From NCBI GenBank assembly GCA_942491935.1, contig CALOCZ010000022.1, positions 1 to 64,000 of the forward strand: a DNA stretch of 64,000 nt. Reading direction: 5' to 3'. Origin of the DNA: JAGTVG01 sp942491935. Its GTDB lineage: Bacteria > Bacteroidota > Bacteroidia > Cytophagales > Cyclobacteriaceae. The notes below the pieces were generated by a model. That model was given only the letters and a program-made list of their open reading frames with translations, did no database searches and was not told the DNA's origin. Shown here one piece after another: positions 19,117 to 28,034 of the stretch. Both the position numbers and the translations under genes were made by a program. Position 1 is the first letter of the stretch. Each line of letters opens with the position of its first letter.

Positions 19117-19821
19117 TTATCTTTTAATATCACCTCTTCTTTTTTCAGAGTCAATCACCCTTCCATCTTCACATTTCAGGATCCTGGCAGGATAATTTTT
19201 AATCAGGTTATAGTTATGGGTCGCCATTATTATGGCGGTTCCACTTTTATTAATTTCCAGAAAAAGCTTAAATATGCCATTAGATACTTCAGGGTCAAGA
19301 TTTCCTGTGGGTTCGTCTGCCAACAGGATCAAGGGTTCGTTTAATAAGGCCCTGGCGATGACTACTCTTTGCTGCTCACCTCCTGAAAGCTGATGTGGCA
19401 TTTTATTGTCTATTGATCCCAGTCCAACCCTCATTAAAACTTCCGCCATTCTGGATTTCATTTTAGATTTTTCCTTCCATCCTGTAGCTTTCATAACAAA
19501 GAACAAATTTTCAGAAACCGTACGATCACTGAAAAGCTGAAAATCCTGGAAGATGATGCCCAGCTTCCTCCTTAAATAGGGTACTTCATTCCTTTTGATG
19601 CTTTTAATATCATATCCGGCCATTTGAACTTCGCCCAACCGCAAAGGAAGATCTGCATACATTGTTTTCAGTAAGGAGGATTTGCCACTTCCGGTGCGCC
19701 CAACCAGAAAAACAAGTTCACCTTTGGATACATCAAAATTGACATCGGTGAGAATGGTATTGTTTTCCTGAAAAATCGAGGCTTCTTTAACTCGTACGAT
19801 CGGATCTGATGAAAAAGTCAT
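19117..19821 (-). CDS. ABC transporter ATPase, FtsE-like
   Basis: The 234-residue ATPase has Walker A GRTGSGKSS, the Q-loop in IIFQDFQLFSDRTVSENL, the signature LSGGEQQRV and the Walker B LILLADEPTGNLD followed by the H-loop MATHNYNL. FtsE, with the membrane partner FtsX, controls septal peptidoglycan hydrolases. Sequence and length fit FtsE, but no ftsX lies beside it. Related LolD/MacB-type ATPases are an alternative. The ATG at 19821 is chosen because the longer frame would overlap the preceding small gene, which ends 2 bp upstream. Confidence 0.85.
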   Translation of the reverse strand: MTFSSDPIVRVKEASIFQENNTILTDVNFDVSKGELVFLVGRTGSGKSSLLKTMYADLPLRLGEVQMAGYDIKSIKRNEVPYLRRKLGIIFQDFQLFSDRTVSENLFFVMKATGWKEKSKMKSRMAEVLMRVGLGSIDNKMPHQLSGGEQQRVVIARALLNEPLILLADEPTGNLDPEVSNGIFKLFLEINKSGTAIIMATHNYNLIKNYPARILKCEDGRVIDSEKRRGDIKR

Positions 19822-19822
19822 A

Positions 19823-20032
19823 TTATAATTCGAGTTTTTGTAATTTGCCAAAGGGCAATTGTTCCACCAATGTTTCAAATTCTTTTTCCTTTCCTTCAAG
19901 ACCGAATTTCTCAAGTCTTGTAAAAGGTCTGCCTGGTTTATAACTGAAATATCCTATCAGAATAAAATCATCGTCCCTGATCTGAACATAGTTGGGGATC
20001 TTTTTTTTCCCTTTAACCTTTATAATGTACAT
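19823..20032 (-). CDS. Small conserved-looking protein upstream of the FtsE-like ATPase
   Basis: This is a 69-residue protein beginning MYIIKVKGKKKIPNYVQIRD, with predicted beta-strands in the first half (VQIRDDDFILIGYFSY) and a helix in the second (LEGKEKEFETLVEQL). I do not recognise it. The ATG at 20032 is preferred to a TTG 15 bases upstream. Its stop is followed after one base by the ATPase start, so the two are surely co-transcribed and may work together. Confidence 0.72.
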   Translation of the reverse strand: MYIIKVKGKKKIPNYVQIRDDDFILIGYFSYKPGRPFTRLEKFGLEGKEKEFETLVEQLPFGKLQKLEL

Positions 20033-20186
20033 AAGTTCTTTTTTCAATAGTAACCATAAAAGAGATATTTGGTTTAATCCATCAAATAATGATCACCAAT
20101 GCGAAACACAGCATATCTCATAAACCTGTAATAAAGATCTTCTGCGAGTGTTGAAGTAAAGATGGAAAAAAGAATGGAAAAATAAA

Positions 20187-20282
20187 AAGGCAAATCGGAT
20201 ATCGCACTGCTACAACCATCTACCCTTGCTTCCTTCCAGACCTGGGGGAGTTCGACAGGAGCTAGTCGTATCGATTTGCCTC
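20187..20282 (-). ncRNA. ffs: Signal recognition particle RNA, small bacterial (4.5S) type
   Basis: On the minus strand the RNA contains the invariant domain IV core CCAGGTCTGGAAGGAAGCA, which is where Ffh binds. The two ends are complementary (5' AGGCAAATCG with 3' CGATTTGCCT), giving the single closed hairpin of 4.5S RNA, about 95 nt. The 3' end runs into a T-rich stretch that can serve as terminator. A fitting promoter lies just upstream. With Ffh it targets inner-membrane proteins to SecYEG. Confidence 0.93.
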
Positions 20283-20284
20283 TG

Positions 20285-20315
20285 CAAAATTAATCACATT
20301 TCATTCCAATTCCAA
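20285..20315 (-). promoter_or_regulatory. Promoter of the SRP RNA gene
   Basis: On the minus strand there is TTG, 20 nt, then TAATTTTG, matching the Bacteroidota -33/-7 pattern. The predicted start, a few bases downstream of the -7 box, coincides with the 5' end of the paired SRP RNA stem. Confidence 0.72.
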
Positions 20316-20462
20316 TCCTGACAAAAATTGAGACAATAAAGAAGTATAGCCAATAGCTGATAATGGCAAATAATCAGAAATCATCGACAAAATTCGACGC
20401 GATAAATTAATAAAGGTTTTTTAGTTTATTTGACTTTGAAAATGATCAATGAATTGATTTGA

Positions 20463-20666
20463 TCAAATGTCATCCAGCTCGAAATCATCCATGTCATTTT
20501 CAAAACTGTAATTATCCAGTTCACCGCTATCAATTTCTTCCAACCATTCTATTCTTTCCGGAATATCCTCGCCTTCTGGTATTTTATCCCAGTTCTCTTC
20601 CTCTGAATCCTGATCTCCGTCGAAATCATCATCTATGAAAGGATCATGATATTTGTTATTTAACAT
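20463..20666 (-). CDS. Small highly acidic protein
   Basis: The 67-residue product is about 40% Asp/Glu (for example DDDFDGDQDSEEENWDKIPEGED and EWLEEIDSGELDN in pieces), with no membrane span or signal. I do not recognise it. Support is an ATG start and an otherwise empty strand. Acidic low-complexity reading frames can arise by chance in AT-rich DNA, so confidence is moderate. Confidence 0.5.
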   Translation of the reverse strand: MLNNKYHDPFIDDDFDGDQDSEEENWDKIPEGEDIPERIEWLEEIDSGELDNYSFENDMDDFELDDI

Positions 20667-20992
20667 CGCTGTATGAATAATAAATGTTACAAATAAATAA
20701 GAATTAATATCAAATAAAGATCGAAAAAAAAAAAATCATTTTTCAAGAAAAAAAACACTTTTTTTGTCTGGATTGAAGACAAAATTCTAATAAATATTCT
20801 AATAGAAAATTAACAGCCTTTTAGATACTCTTACCGGTATATTGCCAGAAAACTCTGATGGATTTTGCAATTTTCCAGTTGATTTACGTATTTCAGGTCT
20901 CAGTTATATATAATGGATCTTAACTGGGATTAAAATTTCATTCAGAAATTAATATAAGATTTATTATCCTTCATAAAAAATAAAGAAATAAT
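20667..20992. other. 326-bp gene-free stretch
   Basis: Very AT-rich, with several A or T runs of 7-13 bases (about 20724-20770). No reading frame, RNA fold or clear promoter was recognised; it presumably holds the THX promoter. Confidence 0.5.
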
Positions 20993-21127
20993 ATGGGAAA
21001 AGGTGATAAAAAATCAAAAAGGGGAAAGATAGTTAAAGGGACTTACGGGGCAAACAGGCCAAGAAAAAGTAAAAATGTCGATGCAGCTCCTAAGAATGCA
21101 TCTACAAAAAAGAAAGGCTCAAAATAA
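20993..21127 (+). CDS. Small ribosomal subunit protein THX (bTHX)
   Basis: This 44-residue, Lys/Arg-rich protein begins MGKGDKKSKRGKIVKGTYG and continues NRPRKSK, the diagnostic THX pattern (MGKGDKKT-K-RGK-x-GT-x-GK-x-RP). THX sits in the head of the 30S subunit and is known from Thermus, Bacteroidota and plastids. A C-terminal extension of about 15 residues (Ala/Lys-rich) follows the core. The gene is short enough to be missed by length-filtered annotation. Confidence 0.88.
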   Translation: MGKGDKKSKRGKIVKGTYGANRPRKSKNVDAAPKNASTKKKGSK

Positions 21128-21159
21128 CAAGGGATTGCTTTAGTTTGATATTGATCAAT

Positions 21160-22587
21160 TCATCTTGCTTTAATCAGTTTTTCAATCTTCGAGTCACATT
21201 CTTTTCTTAGGGTACTTAATTCCTTGCTTGAATTATTGTCGTATACAAGATTATTAACTTCCATTGGATCGTTTACCAGATCATAAAGTTCTTCATGGTC
21301 CGGATCGTCAATATACCTGAAGTACTTCCATTTTTCGGTACGTATTCCCTCACTTTTAGGAATGTATTTCAATTCATAGAGATGTTCACATAAAAACCGG
21401 TCCCGAATTGAGAAGGTTGGGTCCTTTAGAATAGGTATCAGGCTATGTCCCTGAATATATTCGGGAATTTGAATGTTTGCATAGTCCATAATGGTTGGTG
21501 CTATATCAATATTCAAAACAAGCTGATCGTTTTCTCTACTGTTATTTTCAGCTCTTGGGTCATAAATGATCAGGGGTACTCTGATCGAATTTTCGTACAT
21601 CAGCCATTTACCCGCAAGGCCCCGTTCTCCAAGGAAGTAACCGTTGTCACTCGTAAAAATAATAATGGTATTTTTATCCAGGCCGTTATCATTTAAGGTT
21701 TGCCGGATGTCACCCAGAACTTTGTCAACTGCAGTGATCATTCTGTAATAGGCCTTTACCATTTTCTGGTATTTTTCCGGACTGTCAAAACGCCAGTACC
21801 ACCGGACTTTGTTTAGTCCTTCCTTCACATATTCGGGTTGTTCATTAAAATATTTTTCCGCACTAAGGGGAGGATCCGGGATTGTGATATCCGCATACAG
21901 ATCTTTCAGGTCTTCAGGATAAATGTATTGGTCAGGTGACTGGTCCTCCGCGTGAGGGGCATTAAAGCTGATCGACAGGCAAAAAGGTTTGTCAGATGGT
22001 GCGTTCTTTATAAAATCTATGGCTTTATCGCCGGTTTGATATGTCAGGTACTTATGTTCACTCCATGCTTCACCAACAAGCCGGTAATAAAATCTGGCCA
22101 TATAGGGATCATAGTAATCGAATAGAAGGGTGTCCATCTGGTCTTCAAATGACATTCCGAACTTTCCAATGAATCCAGTATAATATCCCTGCTTTTTCAG
22201 TTGATAAAAATAACTAAGATCTACAAATTTTCTTGATAGGGCTGGGGTATTGAAAGTGAATTGATGGCTCCTCTCATAAAGTCCAGTGGCTATTGATGCC
22301 CTGCTTGCAGCACAAATTGGCGTTGTCACAAATGCATTTCTGAAATAAACACCGTCCTTGGCCAGTTGGTCCATCTGTGGAGTTTCAATTATATCATTGC
22401 CTGCCTGGCCAAGTGCATCCCATCGTTGATCATCCGTAAGGATAAAAATAATGTTTGGGTTTTTTTCTGGGGGTGAACTATGTACGCAACTTGTTATACT
22501 CAAATTCGAAATAAAAAAGAGACTTGCAACGATGCTTTTAACAAGCTTATTCCTGGATGTCAAAGTGCCAATTACCATTAGATTCAA
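21160..22587 (-). CDS. Sulfatase, lipoprotein
   Basis: This S1-type sulfatase would remove sulfate esters, probably from a carbohydrate at the cell surface. The 475-residue protein has a lipoprotein signal with Cys34 in ITSC and the metal-binding pair Asp52/Asp53 in FILTDDQRWD. The formylglycine site is CAASR (Cys93), followed by ATG, and the active-site segment IIFTSDNGYFLGERG comes later. The Cys (not Ser) at the modified position needs a maturase, either FGE or a radical-SAM anSME; none lies in the window. The ATG at 22587 is used; Met4 is an alternative. It lies downstream of the arabinose genes. Confidence 0.92.
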   Translation of the reverse strand: MNLMVIGTLTSRNKLVKSIVASLFFISNLSITSCVHSSPPEKNPNIIFILTDDQRWDALGQAGNDIIETPQMDQLAKDGVYFRNAFVTTPICAASRASIATGLYERSHQFTFNTPALSRKFVDLSYFYQLKKQGYYTGFIGKFGMSFEDQMDTLLFDYYDPYMARFYYRLVGEAWSEHKYLTYQTGDKAIDFIKNAPSDKPFCLSISFNAPHAEDQSPDQYIYPEDLKDLYADITIPDPPLSAEKYFNEQPEYVKEGLNKVRWYWRFDSPEKYQKMVKAYYRMITAVDKVLGDIRQTLNDNGLDKNTIIIFTSDNGYFLGERGLAGKWLMYENSIRVPLIIYDPRAENNSRENDQLVLNIDIAPTIMDYANIQIPEYIQGHSLIPILKDPTFSIRDRFLCEHLYELKYIPKSEGIRTEKWKYFRYIDDPDHEELYDLVNDPMEVNNLVYDNNSSKELSTLRKECDSKIEKLIKAR

Positions 22588-22901
22588 AATTTATCATAAA
22601 ATAAGGAAAAATAAAAAAAATGATTTCCGGTCCATTTCTATTTTCATGAATTGCCGGGTTTCAAATGTAAATATTAAGGCCATTGAGAAGCACAAACGAA
22701 AAAATATTTTTCATGCAAATATCAAAGAGTTTGGTCCTTATATTCAAATTGAATTTATTTAGACCGGCTAAATCCTGATTTTTCTGACAAATCAGAGTTC
22801 ATTTTTAGAATTGGGTTTAAAAACAAATCAACAAGATTTCATTCTAAAAATACCAGTATTGAAAAGTGCCTTTACCACATATTCACAGGTCATTTCCCGT
22901 A
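22588..22901. other. 314-bp gap between araA and the sulfatase gene
   Basis: AT-rich and without a supported gene. A weak hairpin (CTGATTT paired with AAATCAG, about 22775-22797) could end the arabinose transcript. No promoter matching the Bacteroidota consensus was found for the sulfatase. Confidence 0.4.
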
Positions 22902-24295
22902 TTAAACCTCTATATATTCAATACCCAGGATATCAGCCAGCATTTCCCATTTTCTTCTATGATCACCGAGGTGTAGGGTCTGATGATGGGTGCCACCTGC
23001 AAGAAGCCAATTGTCGTTGCATAACCTTACACCTGATTCAGGCTTAAAGAAAAAGTATGGCATTTCAATTGTTGGAAATTCTTCCGTATCGAGGATGTCG
23101 CCATAAGCGCAAACCAGCCTGAAGTGTTCGCCTTCGAGATGAACGAGTGATACCATTGTAGCAGGACCAGGCTCGCCGGAGAATACAGTGGTTGGTGGAT
23201 TTTCCAGGTCCCCTATACCTAAAAACCTGTCAGCCAGTCTTATGGGCTTATCTTTCCTTGCGATCTTCCAGTTCCCTTCTCCCATATGGCTCATCAGCAT
23301 GGCATCTCTTTTAAAGTCCATGGCATACATTTCTGTAAAATGCGCATCGGGTGCCAGATAATGACCTGCTGCTACCATACTTGCTGTATTGGAATCCCCT
23401 TCTGCAGCATAGCCGTAGCCTTCAGCCATCAGGTTGGAAGCAGCAAGCATTGGAATCTGCTTAAACCTTCCATCTCCTTTAAAAACATCAAAATGGGCAG
23501 AAAAAGCACTATATCCACCTTCCTCAAGTAATTTTTTGAATCCAAGCTGCATCCTGACTGCATATTGATGCCTTTCTTCCGGCATACCGGGATCAATTTC
23601 GAAATTATTCCTGTCCTTTTCTATCTGAGCCTCAATCTCAGCATCCGTAATTTCATCCATATTGCGGATCACCTGTCCAATATATTCCCGGTTTACTTCC
23701 GGTCCAATCACTCTCGTAAAGGCGGCTTCATCAGATAAAGTATCTCCCATCCCATGCATCTTGCCAAATACAGCAACTTTCATTCTCCTTAATGCCGTGG
23801 CAGCCTGGGAAGCCCTGGCCCAATCCGAAACAAATGATTTGAAATTATCGCTTTTCCAATCATCCGAGATAACTGTAAAATTATCCCCAATTGTTCTTAT
23901 TATCGCATTCGCAGTATCCTGGGCACCATGTATGCCCTGGTTATAGGTGAGGTCGTCCATATTCCATTGAGTCGTTACTTCCGGAACAGGTTGAATATTT
24001 GCCAGAAGCAATGGGAGTGTGTTCATCTGCCAGGCCCTGACTGTACGCATACCTGGTCCATAAGTGAGCATAACAACCATTATACCATCCAGGTTTTTGA
24101 AATTGAATTCGCGAATGATCTCTTCTATGTCCTCCCGGTTTCTTGCTGCTTTGGGGAAATCGAACTCCACTTCCGCCTTCAGTTGATCTATTACTTTACG
24201 TGCATATTTTTCCTGGTATCTGTAATACTGGGCAGTGTATTATCATATAATTCCTGCATTATACCTAAAAATCCGATTCTTGGTTTCATCTTCAT
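22902..24295 (-). pseudogene. araA: L-arabinose isomerase, frameshifted near codon 26
   Basis: AraA converts L-arabinose to L-ribulose. From the ATG at 24295 one frame reads MKMKPRIGFLGIMQELYD and continues through LPSITD. After that the homologous reading resumes in another frame as YQEKYARKVIDQLKAEVEFDF. A single base missing at about 24218 (GAT-AC for GATTAC) explains the break. The remaining 430-odd residues are complete: the catalytic-region matches to E. coli AraA include LEEGGYSAFSAHF, AEGYGYAAEGD, FTEMY and LLAGGTHHQTL. The total would be about 464 residues. Without a sequencing error the enzyme would start at an internal codon and lack its N-terminus. It is the last gene of araB-araD-araA. 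Confidence 0.85.
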
Positions 24296-24308
24296 AATTT
24301 ATAAATAT

Positions 24309-25010
24309 TTATTTCTGTCCGTAATATGCGTTTTCCCCATGCTTTCTTTCATAATGCTTTTGAATAAGGGCATTTTTTAATGGGGGTGCATCTGTATTGA
24401 TTTGCAAAGTGAGATAAGCCATCCTGGCCAGCTCTTCAAGCACCGCGCTGTTATAAACAGCTTTACTGGCTGAGTTGCCCCAGGTAAATGGACCATGGTT
24501 CGCAATCAGAACCATTTCAACTTCAGTATAATTGATTTTCTTATTCTTAAAAAGGTTCAGGATCTGATTACCTGTTTCATGTTCATAATCACCTTCGATC
24601 ATCTCATCGCTCATCACCGGAGCGCATGGTACATCCATGGCTAAATGGTCGGCATGGGTAGTGCCCAGGATCGGTATATCCTTTTGTGCCTGAGCCCAGG
24701 CCACAGCATAAGTAGAATGTGTATGTGATATTCCTGAAATACCCTTCCAGTTTTTATATAATAACGCATGTGTTTTCGTATCAGATGAAGGTCTTAAATC
24801 CCCTTCGATGATGTTGTTATCAAAGTCGAGCACCACCATATCCTCAGCTTTTAGCTTATCATAGGGGACGCCACTTGGTTTAATGGCAAATACTCCGTTT
24901 TCCTGGTCGCCAGCACTTACATTACCAAACGTAAATAATACGAGTCCCAATTCGGGCAATTGCATATTGGCTTTATAACAGGTTTCTTTTAAGGTATTGT
25001 ACTTGCTCAT
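24309..25010 (-). CDS. araD: L-ribulose-5-phosphate 4-epimerase
   Basis: AraD is a zinc enzyme of the class II aldolase fold that converts L-ribulose 5-phosphate to D-xylulose 5-phosphate. The 233-residue protein has NVSAGDQENGVFAIKPSGVPYDKL and the metal-binding HTHSTYAVAWAQ, then GTTHADHL and NHGPFTWG. Length matches the E. coli protein (231). It lies 1 bp after araB and 13 bp before the araA start, so all three are one operon. Confidence 0.96.
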   Translation of the reverse strand: MSKYNTLKETCYKANMQLPELGLVLFTFGNVSAGDQENGVFAIKPSGVPYDKLKAEDMVVLDFDNNIIEGDLRPSSDTKTHALLYKNWKGISGISHTHSTYAVAWAQAQKDIPILGTTHADHLAMDVPCAPVMSDEMIEGDYEHETGNQILNLFKNKKINYTEVEMVLIANHGPFTWGNSASKAVYNSAVLEELARMAYLTLQINTDAPPLKNALIQKHYERKHGENAYYGQK

Positions 25011-25011
25011 T

Positions 25012-26685
25012 TCAGTTTGTTTGCGATTCTATTATGTCACCCAATTGTGAGTATTTAGTGTATAGTTTTTCATAATCAACTACATTACGTTCAATTGGGT
25101 GATATTCTTTGTCAAATCCACTTCCCATGGCCTCCTGGGCTGCGTTGGCTGAACTGTATAATCCGGCGGCTGTTGCTGCCAGCATGGCTGTCCCAAGTGC
25201 AGGGGTTTGTTCTGATCTGGCTACTTTTATTGGCATGTTCAAAACATCAGCCATAACCTGCATTACATAGCCAGATTTTTTGGCTACACCTCCAAGAGCT
25301 ACTACGTTTTTGATCTCTATCCCTTCCTCTCTGAAGCGATCAACTATTTTCTTTGAGCCAAAACAGGTAGCTTCAACAAGGGCTTTAAATATCCTGGGCG
25401 CATCACTGCCCAGATTTAAACCAGAAATTACACCCTTCAGCGCCTGGTTAGCATATGGCGTTCTCCTGCCATTCATCCAATCCAGTGCCACTATTTCAGA
25501 TTCCAGGATGGGTATTTTTGCAGCATCTTTTGCGAGCTGACCAATAACATTTTCTCTTAGCTCTTTCTTTAATTGATCAGCTATTTCTTGGCTTATGGTA
25601 TTTGATTTATCAAGAAGATTATCAGATGGATACGTGATCAGATTGGCAAACCATGCATAAATATCTCCAAATGCCGATTGTCCGGCTTCAAGGCCCAGCA
25701 TACCTGGTATAATAGATCCATCTACTTGTCCGCATATACCACCAACCAGATTTTCGCCATCTTTTGACATTGGCGACACCAGCATATCACATGTGGAGGT
25801 GCCCATAACTTTACTAAGCGTGTATTCCTTAACCTCTCCGCCCAATGCCCCGGCATGTGCATCAAATGTGCCAACCGCAACGGGGATGCCTCCTTTTAGT
25901 CCGAGTTTTTCTGCCCATTCCTGTGATAATAACCCAGCCGGTTCATCAGAAGTAAAGGATTCAGAATATAACCTGCTTCTCAGGCCTGTCAATTTAGGAT
26001 CCAGTTTGGTTAAAAAAGATTCTTCCGGAAGGCCATCCCATTCACTATGCCACATGGCTTTGTGACCCGCTGCACATCTGCTGCGTTTCATGGTTAGTGG
26101 ATTGTCATTGCCCGTGATCAATGCTGGTATCCAGTCGCAATGCTCTACCCATGAAAAGGCATGCTCATAGACTTCAGGATCGGTTCTGACAATATGCATG
26201 ATCTTAGCCCAGAACCATTCCGAAGAATAAACACCTCCTTCATATTTGGTATAATCGGTCCCTCCCCAGGATCTCGAGATCTTGTTGATCTCCTCTGCTT
26301 CCTCTACAGCCGTATGGTCTTTCCATAATATGAACATGGCATTTGGATTTTCTTCAAAACCATGTTTCAGGGAAAGTGGGATGCCTTCCTTATCCACCGC
26401 GACAGGCGTTGAACCTGTTGTATCTATCCCTATTCCTTTTATGGCATCAGCAGAAATACCAGAATCTGTTACTACCTGCTGGATAGTATGTTTCAAACCT
26501 TCAATATAGTCCAAAGGGTGCTGCCGGAATTGATTCTTAGCAGGATCGCAATATGATCCTTTCTGCCAACGGGGATAATAGAAAACCGAACTGCAAATTT
26601 CCTGGCCGTTATCTGCATTTACCAGGATGGCCCTGACAGAATCAGTGCCATAATCCAGGCCAATAACTAAGTTTTGATTATCCAT
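25012..26685 (-). CDS. araB: L-ribulokinase
   Basis: AraB phosphorylates L-ribulose with ATP. The 557-residue FGGY-family kinase begins with the phosphate-1 loop LVIGLDYGTDSVRAILV. It then has GIGIDTTGSTPVAVD, the GTFDAHAGALGG region, and the C-terminal adenosine-binding segment ALGGVAKKSGYVMQVMADVL. The length and the adjacent araD and araA distinguish it from xylulokinase and glycerol kinase. It is first in the structural operon and is preceded by a palindromic operator. Confidence 0.96.
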   Translation of the reverse strand: MDNQNLVIGLDYGTDSVRAILVNADNGQEICSSVFYYPRWQKGSYCDPAKNQFRQHPLDYIEGLKHTIQQVVTDSGISADAIKGIGIDTTGSTPVAVDKEGIPLSLKHGFEENPNAMFILWKDHTAVEEAEEINKISRSWGGTDYTKYEGGVYSSEWFWAKIMHIVRTDPEVYEHAFSWVEHCDWIPALITGNDNPLTMKRSRCAAGHKAMWHSEWDGLPEESFLTKLDPKLTGLRSRLYSESFTSDEPAGLLSQEWAEKLGLKGGIPVAVGTFDAHAGALGGEVKEYTLSKVMGTSTCDMLVSPMSKDGENLVGGICGQVDGSIIPGMLGLEAGQSAFGDIYAWFANLITYPSDNLLDKSNTISQEIADQLKKELRENVIGQLAKDAAKIPILESEIVALDWMNGRRTPYANQALKGVISGLNLGSDAPRIFKALVEATCFGSKKIVDRFREEGIEIKNVVALGGVAKKSGYVMQVMADVLNMPIKVARSEQTPALGTAMLAATAAGLYSSANAAQEAMGSGFDKEYHPIERNVVDYEKLYTKYSQLGDIIESQTN

Positions 26686-26707
26686 GATGCTGCATATTTA
26701 AAAAATA

Positions 26708-26726
26708 AATGTCAAATTGACATTTT
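26708..26726. promoter_or_regulatory. Palindromic operator upstream of araB
   Basis: A perfect 19-bp odd-centred palindrome, AAATGTCAAATTGACATTT, lies 22-41 bp before the araB start, between araR and araB. It is well placed for the AraR repressor of the Nudix-related family encoded next door. The link to AraR is inferred from position, not from a known site I can cite. Confidence 0.7.
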
Positions 26727-26790
26727 ATTAAAATTAAGACGCAAAATCTGATTTTCAAAGATTTTATTACACAAATCAGGACAAGAAGTA

Positions 26791-27477
26791 TTAGAAAGCA
26801 AAATTGTGCCCGTTTTTTACAAGTTCAATGTATCTCTTTTTGTCAAAACAGTATAAGTAGGCACCTTTTTTTGAGTTCTTTTTATCTTTCTCGTCCAGTT
26901 TCTCAAGCAAGTCCATTGCCAATATCTTTCTACTGAAATTCCTTTTATCCTACTCCTGTTCATAAATTACCTCGTACAGGCTTCTGAGTTGCGGTATAGT
27001 AAATTTCTTTGGCAAGAGTTCAAATCCAATAGGTTGATGTTTCGCCATAGCCTTAAGCTTTATCTTTGCCGCTTCAACCATTTCAAGGTGGTCAAATATT
27101 AGATCAGGAATCTTATCAATCGGGATCCATTGAGCACCATATTCAGCCGAAAGTTTCATGTTACGGTTCATCTTTATCAAGGCATAATAGGCCACTGACA
27201 CGGTCCTTTCGACGGGGTCCCGTTTTACCTTGGAAAAAGCTTTTACTTCTTCCATATAAATGTTTTTCAAACCGGTGAGTTTATACAAAACCCTGGTGGC
27301 AGCATCATCAAGACTTTCATTTTTCCCTACGAATCCACCTATCAATGACCAATTTCCTTTTTCAGGTTCCATGGCCCTTTTTGTAAGAAGAAGCTTAAGT
27401 TGATTTTTATCGAATCCAAAAATAATACAATCCACGGCAACCAGTAAGCGGTCGGCATGCTGATAGCGTTTTATCAT
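26791..27477 (-). pseudogene. araR: AraR-type regulator (Nudix-like domain plus winged helix), interrupted by TAG
   Basis: The N-terminal 175 residues form a Nudix-like sensor domain. Its Nudix box is degenerate (GGFVGKNESLDDAATRVL in place of the catalytic REUXEE), as in the NrtR/AraR group where the fold binds a ligand rather than hydrolysing one. Reading stops at an in-frame TAG (26950-26952) after IYEQE. The same frame then continues for 52 sense codons as DKRNFSRKILAMDLLEKLDEK and so on, ending in TAA at 26791. That is the rest of the C-terminal winged-helix domain. The full length would be 228 residues, the family norm. Truncation should remove part of the DNA-binding domain. Confidence 0.85.
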
Positions 27478-27573
27478 AAAAATAACGTAACGAGCAAAAA
27501 ATTAATTCCTGTTTGCAATATATAAAATTTGTAGAAGAGTTAATAAAATTCCCTTCTATTAATGGAATCATGC

Positions 27574-27581
27574 TATCTTTG
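27574..27581 (+). promoter_or_regulatory. -7 element before the small lipoprotein gene
   Basis: TATCTTTG matches TAnnTTTG and lies 18 bp upstream of the ATG at 27600. No matching TTG at the usual 19-21 nt distance was found, so only the -7 box is supported. Confidence 0.5.
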
Positions 27582-27599
27582 TGTAAAAATTTATATAAA

Positions 27600-27716
27600 A
27601 TGAAAAGGATATTTGGAGTTTTATTAGTGGTGTTTGTTCTGCTAATCGCAGGAGGATGTATGGATAAAGAGGAACCGCAGCCACAACCCAAGGTCCCACC
27701 ACCAATTCAGCAATAA
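27600..27716 (+). CDS. Very small lipoprotein
   Basis: This 38-residue protein consists of a signal peptide with a lipobox (LIAGGC, acylated Cys at about residue 20) and an 18-residue Pro/Gln/Glu-rich tail, MDKEEPQPQPKVPPPIQQ. It resembles entericidin-like or other tiny envelope lipoproteins in layout only; no function is assigned. The ATG at 27600 is supported by the -7 element just upstream. Confidence 0.6.
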   Translation: MKRIFGVLLVVFVLLIAGGCMDKEEPQPQPKVPPPIQQ

Positions 27717-27749
27717 GCATCATTTGGAACTCTTCTAAAAAAAGCTGGT

Positions 27750-27941
27750 TTAGTTAAATTTTTTCTTAACCAGATAATTCAGCCCCATAGCCAATACCCA
27801 CAGGGCCAATGCGACAGCTCCATATTCAAAGGAATAAAGGCTCGATCGCAGGCTGATCCATAATGCGCCAACAGAAGTTATTATCAGAATCCAGACCAGA
27901 ATTTTCAGTGCTTGTGGGAGTATGTTTTCTTTTTTATTCAA
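27750..27941 (-). CDS. Small two-span membrane protein
   Basis: The 63-residue protein has two hydrophobic segments (about residues 12-30 and 38-56) with a basic C-terminal KKKFN. I do not recognise a family. The start is the ATG at 27941, divergent from the DUF5723-type gene. Confidence 0.5.
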   Translation of the reverse strand: MNKKENILPQALKILVWILIITSVGALWISLRSSLYSFEYGAVALALWVLAMGLNYLVKKKFN

Positions 27942-28034
27942 TGCTTATTGCCTAGCTTTATAATGTATTACTCAAAAATAGTAAAAAACCCCTGGTTTTT
28001 GTTTAAATTAACTCAAACGAGATTATTAAAATAT

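Noticed and set aside
26950..26952. Amber-codon recoding in araR
   Set aside because: TAG ends other genes here (at 17990-17992 and 39078-39080), and no specialised tRNA or recoding signal was seen.
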